From CAYUMU01 sp964445985 (lineage in GTDB: Bacteria; Planctomycetota; Planctomycetia; Pirellulales; S012-138): a DNA stretch of 28,531 bases. The notes under the pieces are model-generated. The model did not search any database and was not told where the DNA came from. It saw nothing but the letters and a program-made list of their open reading frames with translations. Position numbers and translations under genes: made by a program. Shown piece after piece: positions 7,507 to 14,248 of this stretch. Where the stretch lies: positions 1 through 28,531 of the forward strand of contig CAYUMU010000087.1 in assembly GCA_964445985.1 (NCBI GenBank), written 5' to 3'. Numbering within the stretch: the stretch's first letter is position 1; the number at the start of each line of letters is the position of its first letter.

Positions 7507-8367
7507 TTACAGCTTGGTGGCCACGCGATCGAACGGTTGAATGACGCCTTCGCGACGAATCACCTGGCCAATGGCTCGGTCGGGATAAATGTTGACCACG
7601 CGAATCCGGCCCAGGTACTTGGTCGAAGCCTCCGAGGCGCCAATGCGATACACGTCCAGCTCGTTGTTCTTTTCGAGGCCGTCGTCAAAGCCCAGCGAGA
7701 TGGTCACATAGCCATCGGGATCGGTCTTGAGCACCACGCCCCGCACCGGGGGAGGTCCCGAACGATCGAGTTGGATACCGGCGTTGGTCAGCGCCAAGCG
7801 ATACCGTGAGATCTCAGCGGCGAGCTGAGCATTGCGGGCTTCCAAGCGATCTTTCGTGCCGGTCATGTCGCCCAGTTGATCGCCCAGATCGACCACCTTT
7901 TTCAAGTTGTCGTCGCGTTGCAGGCGGATGGTATCGACTTGTTCCCGCAAGGTTTCCACCTCGGTTTGAATCGCTTGAGTTTTGGTCTCGGCCGCCTTCA
8001 TTTGGGCGACAGCTTCGCGCACCTGGTTATTGGCCGTGGCGAGTTGGGCTTGCTCGTTTTCGAGCTCGGCTTTCAGCTCGTTGGAGCGAGTTTCGAGCTG
8101 CGCCAGCCGCATGGCCCATTCCCGCTTGGCCTGGTCAATATCGGCCAGCAAGCGGTTCTTTTCGGTTTGCAATTGCTGCTGAACCGCCTGCGCATTCTCA
8201 AGCTGCGGCTTCAAGCCCAAAGGCTTATCTCGCTCCACCTGATCTGCCGGACGCAACACCGCATCGCGCCAGTTCCGGTGCGTGGCATGCACGGCCAAGG
8301 CCATGGTCATAAAGACCATGGACATAATAAACACCAACACCACCAGGATTTTACCGACCAGGTTCAC
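7507..8367 (-). CDS. Membrane-anchored coiled-coil protein of unknown function
   Basis: 286 residues starting at a GTG (8367) with GAGGAG about 9 bases upstream. One N-terminal transmembrane helix (residues 5-27, KILVVLVFIMSMVFMTMALAV) is followed by a long heptad-rich coiled coil (about 50-195; LQTEKNRLLADIDQAKREWA is typical). A C-terminal beta-rich domain (about 205-286) begins PPPVRGVVLKTDPDGYVTIS. The plan of anchor, coil and beta domain resembles MreC-like or FlgT-C-like periplasmic proteins, but I do not see enough to assign either. It is the first gene of a two-gene operon behind a strong promoter, which suggests an abundant envelope component. Confidence 0.75.
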   Translation of the reverse strand: MNLVGKILVVLVFIMSMVFMTMALAVHATHRNWRDAVLRPADQVERDKPLGLKPQLENAQAVQQQLQTEKNRLLADIDQAKREWAMRLAQLETRSNELKAELENEQAQLATANNQVREAVAQMKAAETKTQAIQTEVETLREQVDTIRLQRDDNLKKVVDLGDQLGDMTGTKDRLEARNAQLAAEISRYRLALTNAGIQLDRSGPPPVRGVVLKTDPDGYVTISLGFDDGLEKNNELDVYRIGASEASTKYLGRIRVVNIYPDRAIGQVIRREGVIQPFDRVATKL

Positions 8368-8570
8368 CAGGGCTCTCCTCTGAACGGGCGCAACGCGAGC
8401 GTTGCATTGAACTCAATACGATGTCCGGCAGACGGCCCCCAGCGTTCCACGTCAATGGGGTCGGAAAATACGCACAACTTTCGACTTACGGAGCCTGTCC
8501 CTGGCAAGTTTGTCGGTCGGGGGGAGGTTTCCACAGTCCGTCATGCCCAACTGTCTGGCGAGTAACGGGA

Positions 8571-8584
8571 TACACAGAAGTGTA
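8571..8584. promoter_or_regulatory. Operator-like inverted repeat at the predicted transcription start
   Basis: TACAC-AGAA-GTGTA is a perfect 5-base inverted repeat with a 4-base spacer. It lies 6 to 19 bases downstream of the minus-strand -10 box, over the expected +1. A repressor bound there would block the promoter. No neighbouring regulator gene is present. Confidence 0.35.
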
Positions 8585-8589
8585 CATCG

Positions 8590-8619
8590 AGTATAGGCAG
8601 CCGGAAAACTTGCTGTCAA
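8590..8619 (-). promoter_or_regulatory. Strong sigma-70-type promoter for the coiled-coil operon
   Basis: On the minus strand, TTGACA (8619-8614) is a perfect -35, and TATACT (8595-8590) matches the -10 consensus at five of six positions, with 18 bases between them. It is the best promoter match in the window. It directs transcription toward the gene starting at 8367, giving a leader of about 215 bases. Confidence 0.65.
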
Positions 8620-8726
8620 CGAAAAAGGCGCAAGTTCAACCCCTGCCACTACGGGAGCGAAAATCCACCAAGCACGCGCCCCAGCCGAGCGGCTGCACGC
8701 GTGGTAAAGCTTGTTGTGAAAGATGT

Positions 8727-10604
8727 TTACGCTAGGGAGACAGGTTGGGTCGGGCTTGTCGTCCGAGAGCGAAATCGGTTCGTTGTTACTTCCAGGATGG
8801 CCAAGGCCGCCAACAGCGCGCAGCTAAAACCGAACCAATCGCCATAACGTACGTAGGGGGAAAGCCCACGATGAGGGCCGACGGCGGCCAAGAGTTGTCC
8901 TTCGGCATGTCGCGGACCGACCGACTTGAGTTGGCCGTGCTGGTCGATCCAGGCCGAAAACCCGGTGTTGGCCGCGATCAGCATGGGTTTGCGGCACTCG
9001 ACCGCCCGAAACACGCCGCAAATCAGGTGCAGGTCGAGCTCGCTGGAACCGTAAAACCAGCCACCATTGGTAAGGTTGACCAATGCGTCGGGCTCATGCC
9101 CTGCCTCGGTGAGGTCGGCCACATGCCCCCGAATGACATGCGGAAGCACGCTTTCATAGCAAACGCTGGGGGAGAAATTCAGTGACTTCACCGGCAAGGC
9201 CACGGGACCATCGCCCGAGGCCATTCCCCCGTGCATTGGTGTTAGATAATACAGCCAGGGAAAGTAGTCGCCCAGCGGCACATACTCGCCAAACATGACG
9301 GGGTGAATCTTGTCGTACCGCGCCACCGTTTGGCCTTGCGGATCGACCAGCAGGGCCGAGTTGTAGTCTTTCACGCCATCGGCCGCGTAGTAATCCACGT
9401 TGATGCCGACCAGCAGGGCCGCGTTCCAGCCCCGCACGGTGTATTCCAACAGCGATTGCTGACCTCGCATTAAATCGTGTCGGCGGGCCAGGTATTCTGC
9501 CTGGGGCATTTCGGGCGGAGGCGGGGCATCGTTAGCAAACGTGTAATAGCGAGGACCAAACATGGTTTCGGGCCACACCACCAGGTCCACGTCGTCGAAC
9601 TTTTGCAGCGCTTCGCGCGAAAGCTCCAGATACCGCTCGTAAATGCGATGGCCGCGGCCTGGGTCGGGCTCGAACGTGGTGTCGATGCAACCCTGAATGA
9701 GCGCCACGCGGACCTTCTCGCCTGGTTGCTCCCAGGTTTGCGTCAGGCGCCAGTAACCGTATCCGAGCGTTCCGGCCAGCAGGGAAGCCGCTATCAAGAC
9801 CCATTCCCAGCGAAACCTCCGGCCACCGCTGGCGGGCGAAGTTGGGGATTGGGTTCGCAGGAAAGGGTTTGGCACGGCCGCCGCCAGGGCAGCGCCGCAA
9901 AACATGATGATCGTGCCGATACCGTACGAGCCGACGACATCGGCAATCTGGATCAATGGCTTCCACAAGTATTGCGAATGCCCCAGGCTGGCCATGGTGA
10001 AGCCGCCCAAGAAGTGGCCTCGCACGTATTCGCACGCCGTCCAGGCAATCGCGGCCGCCACCGGCAGGGGAAATTGCCAACGATGCACCAGCAATCGGCC
10101 GATCACGATGAAGCACAGGAAATAAGTTGATAGAAAGCCCGAGAGGCCAATCCAACCAAAAACTCCGGCCCAATGCGGCAAGGTGAGCCAATACAACGTG
10201 GCCAACCAAAAACATACGGCCCCCCAGTAAACCTGGCCCCAAGGGCGATTCCAGCCGAGCCACCGAACGGCGGTTGCGGCCAGGCGACGAAGTCCCCCTG
10301 GGCTAGCTCCCGGCTCGGCTGGTTTGCGTGAGCGAGCTAGCGGCAACTGGGGTAGGGCAATTAACCACGCCCAGGGCAACGGCGCCAGCCAGGCCAGCGG
10401 CCACCACCCTAGTGGAGGCAAAGCGCTCCATAGCAGCGCGCTACCGGCCACGACCGGCCAGAAACAACCGCGAATGGTCAGCGCTGGAGCGTGGGACGAC
10501 AACGGCTTGGGTTGGTTGCCGCGGATGCCTTCGCGGTTTGCGGAGCCGAGGGCTGGGGATGAATCGGTCGCCGACATGCAAACGATGCTTCGCGGGGAAC
10601 TCAT
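8727..10604 (-). CDS. lnt: Apolipoprotein N-acyltransferase
   Basis: 625 residues, somewhat longer than the usual 510-540. It transfers an acyl chain from phospholipid to the N-terminal cysteine of lipoproteins, the last step of lipoprotein maturation, in the inner membrane. The N-terminal half has several transmembrane helices (from about residue 48 to 285, including WFLATLY-type and TACEYVRGHFLGGF stretches typical of the family). The C-terminal nitrilase domain holds the full catalytic triad: Glu 346 in VVWPETMFGP, Lys 432 in YDKIHPVMFGEYVPLG, and Cys 482 in SPSVCYESVLP. A last hydrophobic helix lies near 590-605. Extra length comes from a 45-residue N-terminal extension and a Pro-rich loop near 355-370. 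The ATG at 10604 has GAGG 11 bases upstream; the ATG at 10577 is an alternative. It follows the esterase gene by 32 bases, probably as one transcript. Confidence 0.92.
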   Translation of the reverse strand: MSSPRSIVCMSATDSSPALGSANREGIRGNQPKPLSSHAPALTIRGCFWPVVAGSALLWSALPPLGWWPLAWLAPLPWAWLIALPQLPLARSRKPAEPGASPGGLRRLAATAVRWLGWNRPWGQVYWGAVCFWLATLYWLTLPHWAGVFGWIGLSGFLSTYFLCFIVIGRLLVHRWQFPLPVAAAIAWTACEYVRGHFLGGFTMASLGHSQYLWKPLIQIADVVGSYGIGTIIMFCGAALAAAVPNPFLRTQSPTSPASGGRRFRWEWVLIAASLLAGTLGYGYWRLTQTWEQPGEKVRVALIQGCIDTTFEPDPGRGHRIYERYLELSREALQKFDDVDLVVWPETMFGPRYYTFANDAPPPPEMPQAEYLARRHDLMRGQQSLLEYTVRGWNAALLVGINVDYYAADGVKDYNSALLVDPQGQTVARYDKIHPVMFGEYVPLGDYFPWLYYLTPMHGGMASGDGPVALPVKSLNFSPSVCYESVLPHVIRGHVADLTEAGHEPDALVNLTNGGWFYGSSELDLHLICGVFRAVECRKPMLIAANTGFSAWIDQHGQLKSVGPRHAEGQLLAAVGPHRGLSPYVRYGDWFGFSCALLAALAILEVTTNRFRSRTTSPTQPVSLA

Positions 10605-10636
10605 TGACAGGGAAACCTCGCCGCGCGGATCCGCCG

Positions 10637-12148
10637 CTAACGGCGTGGATACCGCGAGCGGTACGTATCGCCCATTTCTTTGCGAATGCGGCGATAGAGG
10701 TCGGCGGTAAGTAACGTGCTATGGTCGGCGCCCGGCACTACTTCCACGACGGCGTCGCTGCGAAGTTCGCGGAGCGTGCCGCCGAGTTGTTTCACGCCCC
10801 CTTCCAGGTAGAAGGTGTCGCGATCGCCGGTGAAGATGTTGAGCTTGCCCTGAAGTTGAGGACCCAGCGTGTCCCAATTATGCTCCAGAATGAGGCGGAT
10901 ATCGTATTTCTGCCAGGCCTTGGCCACCGCCGGGTTGATGCGGCCGGACTCGCGATCCCAAAGCTTGAGCGGTTCGCCGTCGGCGCCCACGGGGCTGAAC
11001 ACGGCCTCGAACGAGCGGAGTTGTCCGCCCCGTTTGAGCACGTCGTCCATCAAGCCAAACGACTCGTACCATAGCACCGGCCGATCTCCCTTGCGGGCCA
11101 GAGGGCGGCGATTTCCTTCGCCGTCAAAGTACAAACTCAGCGGCGGGTTGGCGTAGAGATTCACCTGCTGGTAGTCGCGGAAGTCGACCGGATCGGGGGC
11201 CGTGCTCCACACGCCGCCAAACATGTCTGGGTAGTTCACCTGTAGCCACAAGCTCGACCAGCCGCCCGAACTATGGCCGTTAAGAAAGCGGGCTCCGGCC
11301 TCGGGGATGGTGCGGAAATTGGTATCGATGTAGGGGATCAATTCGTTGACCAGGGCATCGCCGCGAGGGCCGTTGGTGGCGCTGTTGGCATACACATGGT
11401 GCCCCCACTTGCATTGGCCCGAGAGCATCACGCGGATGAACTCTTCTTCGTTGGGAGCCAGCGGCTGCACGCCCTCGGCGTAGCGTTCGGCCTGCCGATG
11501 GCTGCCACTGAAACCGGGAATGATGTAGATCGTGGGATACTGGCGATTGGGTTGGTCGAAATAACTCAGGGGCAGAATCACCCCGGCCTTCTCCACCACT
11601 TCGCGGCCATGGAAGTCGGAAAGCAACTTGCTGGTGATGACGACCTCGTGAACCCAGCGGCTGTTCTTGAATGGCTTGTCGGTGATCACGCGGTCGAGGG
11701 TGAGCCGCACCTCGCTGCCGGGACCGATTTCAACCTCCTGCGCGGCGCCGTAAAAATTGCCCACGCCTTCGGACGGCTTGGCATTATCAAAGTCGTGATC
11801 CAACAGGGCCTGGACTTTGTACGTGCCTGGACGCAGTTGCGAGATCGGCCCCGGAAACCCTTCGGCCCGATCGTCTACCACCACGGTTTCGCCCGGTTTG
11901 ACATCCTGCACATCGACCCCATAGAAGGGCTCGGGCTCAAACCAATCCGGGCCATCCATGGGTACGGGGTTCTTCTGTGACAGGTAGACAAATAACCGCC
12001 CGCTGACCTGTTTTTGCGCGACCGTGGGGCTGAGCGTCACCGCGAATCGGGGAGGCGCAATTTGCGCCGCGGCCGTATAACCGACCGACAACCACAACAT
12101 GGCGGCCACGATGCCGCGGCCCACGAAACTTCTGGTCGCTCGGGACAT
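10637..12148 (-). CDS. Exported esterase (esterase D/feruloyl esterase-like, PF00756 type)
   Basis: 503 residues from the ATG at 12148, chosen because GGAG lies 5 bases upstream and a signal peptide begins at once (hydrophobic about 12-25, AAAQ cut site); the frame is open to 12223. An N-terminal beta domain (about 30-160) precedes the hydrolase fold. The nucleophile is Ser 293 in NGHSSGGW, a likely Asp is in FTGDRDTFY (442 or 444), and the catalytic His is 476 in PGADHSTLL. IYIIPGFSGSH may form the oxyanion region. It probably hydrolyses esters of polysaccharides or small molecules outside the cytoplasm; the substrate is unknown. It is the likely first gene of a transcript with lnt. Confidence 0.82.
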   Translation of the reverse strand: MSRATRSFVGRGIVAAMLWLSVGYTAAAQIAPPRFAVTLSPTVAQKQVSGRLFVYLSQKNPVPMDGPDWFEPEPFYGVDVQDVKPGETVVVDDRAEGFPGPISQLRPGTYKVQALLDHDFDNAKPSEGVGNFYGAAQEVEIGPGSEVRLTLDRVITDKPFKNSRWVHEVVITSKLLSDFHGREVVEKAGVILPLSYFDQPNRQYPTIYIIPGFSGSHRQAERYAEGVQPLAPNEEEFIRVMLSGQCKWGHHVYANSATNGPRGDALVNELIPYIDTNFRTIPEAGARFLNGHSSGGWSSLWLQVNYPDMFGGVWSTAPDPVDFRDYQQVNLYANPPLSLYFDGEGNRRPLARKGDRPVLWYESFGLMDDVLKRGGQLRSFEAVFSPVGADGEPLKLWDRESGRINPAVAKAWQKYDIRLILEHNWDTLGPQLQGKLNIFTGDRDTFYLEGGVKQLGGTLRELRSDAVVEVVPGADHSTLLTADLYRRIRKEMGDTYRSRYPRR

Positions 12149-12445
12149 TGCGATCTCCATATTTTGTGCCCGACTTTGCGGTGATTGCACCGGGTTTGGG
12201 GCGATTGTAGCGGATATTCGCAACTGGCGCTAGAGTAGCTTTCCGCACTTGCGTGAGCGCGCGGTGGGAAGAACGGAGGCAGTGTTCCGATAGAAGTTGA
12301 GGCAGCCGAAGTCCCTCCTCTGACTCCCTGAAATCCACCCGAGGCTGTCAAAACCCTGCCTAAAGCGCCTCACAGTGAGACCGTGACCTTCGTCCGGCGA
12401 TAGAAACGTAGTCATAAAGTATTATAAAAACGGAGGTTATATCGC

Positions 12446-12532
12446 ATGTTCTTCTGCGAAGCAACTGCTGGCCGGACTGATGTGCTAGCGTCCATGCTGG
12501 TTCAATTTGCGACACCTTGTATTACAAAATAG
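12446..12532 (+). CDS. Possible very small ORF with strong ribosome binding site
   Basis: A 28-residue frame starting MFFCEATAGRTDVLASMLVQ. CGGAGG ends 9 bases before the ATG, one of the better ribosome sites in the window, and AT-rich sequence precedes it. No family is recognisable and the length gives no statistical support, so it may be chance. Confidence 0.15.
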   Translation: MFFCEATAGRTDVLASMLVQFATPCITK

Positions 12533-12697
12533 AACGCGGGCGCTGGGTGGCTTCGTGTCTCAAAACGAGACGCAACAGTTTCTCCATTTCTTTAAAGAAT
12601 TTTCACCAAAAGACTTGGAGATTTATGCCCGCTACAATTCGTATATTGGTACACCTTTTGCTTGATTAGGTTGCGTCTGAATCTTAAACTGGCCCGC

Positions 12698-12783
12698 GGG
12701 GCCTTCAACGTCATAGGTAGGGTGGTTGTCTTGCCCCTGGCCACCCTATCGTGCCAATGTGGATGTGGCACGTTGAAGGCCCC
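12698..12783. repeat. Structured 86-base inverted-repeat element
   Basis: A perfect 14-base inverted repeat GGGGCCTTCAACGT (12698-12711) / ACGTTGAAGGCCCC (12770-12783) encloses two smaller stems: TAGGGTGG (12718-12725) / CCACCCTA (12741-12748) and GTGCCA (12751-12756) / TGGCAC (12766-12771), the last overlapping the outer stem by two bases. It can fold as a multi-branched structure on either strand. It lies 48 bases before the membrane-protein gene at 12832. Candidates are a MITE/REP-type repeat or a leader RNA structure. It does not match the integron attC core. Confidence 0.55.
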
Positions 12784-12831
12784 TGCTTTTTTTGCGCTCT
12801 TTGCAAAACACTTCGGGTGGAATGTAGGGCC

Positions 12832-13296
12832 ATGCAATTTTCGCTGACACGGCTGATGGCGGCCACGGCGGTGGTGGGCGCGTTGGCCTTGGCGCTCCAG
12901 AACGCGCCTTTGTGGTTGCTTCAAGCGCTGCTCCATTTGATACTTCTGGGGCCTGCGTTGGCCGTCGTGGTGAGAGTCAGTCGCTTCACCCAGTCTCGCC
13001 GAACCTGGATTTTGACTGGCCTGGGCGCGGGGGTGGGGATTCTGACGGCGATCCAGTGTAAGTTCGGCGCCACATGCAGCAGTTATTCCCTGCTGGATCA
13101 CTGGAGCAGTCTTGATTTTGGATTGGCTGCTTTTCTGGGCGTGATCGTTTTCGCCTTAGCCGACGCGGCGCCGCGAATCGTGCCCTGGCGGCGTTGGCGT
13201 TGGCGTTCGCGGACATCGCGCAGCCGCGTTTGGCAAAGCTACCAGCGGATGATGGCGCCAGAGTTCGCTGAATTGCCGACGAATTTAATCGAATAG
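12832..13296 (+). CDS. Small multi-pass membrane protein of unknown function
   Basis: 154 residues from the ATG at 12832 (frame open from 12751). The N-terminus MQFSLTRLMAATAVVGALAL resembles the MxFSLxxLMxxxxVV leader seen on many uncharacterised planctomycete membrane proteins. Three to four hydrophobic segments follow (about 7-23, 27-48, 58-75, 95-113), then a basic cytoplasmic-like tail rich in Arg and Trp (WRRWRWRSRTSRSRVW). No catalytic motif. It is 49 bases upstream of the next plus-strand gene, so probably co-transcribed with it. Confidence 0.65.
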   Translation: MQFSLTRLMAATAVVGALALALQNAPLWLLQALLHLILLGPALAVVVRVSRFTQSRRTWILTGLGAGVGILTAIQCKFGATCSSYSLLDHWSSLDFGLAAFLGVIVFALADAAPRIVPWRRWRWRSRTSRSRVWQSYQRMMAPEFAELPTNLIE

Positions 13297-13345
13297 AATC
13301 CATCCGAAAACAATTCGAGGCACACCACTTTTCTGGAAAACACGC

Positions 13346-14083
13346 ATGGCGCTTGACGTCTATGTAATGCCGCTTTGGCGTTTCAAAGCTGGTTACTTCG
13401 AAACCGCATTGGAAGAAAAGCTGGGATGCAAGGTGACGTTTGTGTCTCCCCAAGGTCTCTTTTCTCTACCGAATCGCTGGCGGCGATTCCGCTCATTCAC
13501 CGCTCGGCGGGAAGTGCGAGCCGTGCGAAAGGCCGTGACTTCGCAAGTGGGGCAAGCCATAAATTGGCGCGACGATGGCGGCGTGCTGTATTCCGAAAGG
13601 CCGCCAGGCTTTGAAGACTTGCGAGCCTACGGCAAATGGCTCGATCATCGAGATGAATTCCCCGAGTTTCTGCCGCCCCCCGATCGCGACTTCTATAAGC
13701 ACCCCGTACGGCAACTTGCCGACAAGCCCAATATGACCTGCCCTCAGCTTGTGAATCACGATTGCTACTCAGGCTACTACCTGCCGTGTGAATTTGACAC
13801 GCTCGCCGAAGTGGAACCGTACGAAATGTTTGGCCGGACGTTCACTCGCTCGGTTGGCTCAAGTTTCCGGTTGCGCGACGAACTACAAGCGCTCAACGAA
13901 CACTTGAAGTTAGATATTCGTGACTGGTCGGAACGAGAGTCGGAAGCTGTTGGCTGGGTGAAGATTGATGGACGAACCTTCCCCGACGACCCAATGTATT
14001 ATGTGAAGTGGGGCTTGCAGATATTGCACGACGCGAGTCGGATTAGTTGTGAACATGGGTTGCCGATTATCTTTTGGGGGTAA
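13346..14083 (+). CDS. Hypothetical protein, soluble, no recognised family
   Basis: 245 residues; the ATG has GGAAA about 7 bases upstream. No signal peptide and no membrane helix. It is rich in aromatic and charged residues (YVMPLWRFKAGYFETALEEK, PEFLPPPDRDFYKHPVRQLA, CYSGYYLPCEFDTLAEVEPY), with a C-terminal part ending YYVKWGLQILHDASRISCEH. The mix of aromatics and acids over a compact length recalls immunity-like or SMI1/SUKH-size accessory proteins, but I cannot assign it to any of them, and no toxin gene is adjacent. It ends right before two REP-like hairpins. Confidence 0.6.
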   Translation: MALDVYVMPLWRFKAGYFETALEEKLGCKVTFVSPQGLFSLPNRWRRFRSFTARREVRAVRKAVTSQVGQAINWRDDGGVLYSERPPGFEDLRAYGKWLDHRDEFPEFLPPPDRDFYKHPVRQLADKPNMTCPQLVNHDCYSGYYLPCEFDTLAEVEPYEMFGRTFTRSVGSSFRLRDELQALNEHLKLDIRDWSERESEAVGWVKIDGRTFPDDPMYYVKWGLQILHDASRISCEHGLPIIFWG

Positions 14084-14093
14084 CAACGGTAGG

Positions 14094-14114
14094 GTATGCA
14101 CCCCCCGTGCGTAC
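14094..14114. repeat. REP-like hairpin, first copy
   Basis: GTATGCAC (14094-14101) and GTGCGTAC (14107-14114) pair over 8 bases with one G-T wobble, around a C5 loop. GGTAGG lies just before it. The core GTAYGCA/TGCGTAC recurs in the hairpin at 14203-14222. It sits 11 bases past a stop codon, as REP palindromes often do. Confidence 0.45.
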
Positions 14115-14202
14115 CTTCCGGGTGGAGGATCACAAGACCGCCGCGGCCGCGCACGTCTTTTGCCGTTAAAGGGGCGCCGTCAAACGATCAGCGGCAGGGG
14201 TG

Positions 14203-14222
14203 GTACGCAGAGGGCTGCGTAC
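14203..14222. repeat. REP-like hairpin, second copy
   Basis: Perfect 8-base stem GTACGCAG (14203-14210) / CTGCGTAC (14215-14222), 4-base loop AGGG. It shares the GTAYGCA/TGCGTAC core with the hairpin at 14094. The two frame an 88-base spacer between convergent genes, as in paired REP elements, and could also act as a bidirectional transcript end. Confidence 0.45.
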
Positions 14223-14248
14223 GGGCTGACAGCTCTGCAAACCGCGGA

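Larger units (their letters stand above)
12149..12831. other. Intergenic region, AT-richer than its surroundings
   Basis: 683 bases between the divergent esterase and membrane-protein genes. It holds a possible minus-strand -10 (TACAAT) near the esterase, a possible 28-codon ORF (12446-12532) with a strong ribosome site, a 12-base palindrome TTCTTTAAAGAA (12588-12599), and the structured inverted repeat listed separately. The part 12410-12690 is visibly richer in A and T than the rest of the window. I see no recognisable gene remnant. Confidence 0.5.

Noticed and set aside
12698..12783. Integron attC site
   Set aside because: The arms read CTTCAAC and GTTGAAG, which do not fit RYYYAAC/GTTRRRY, and no integrase or cassette array is present.
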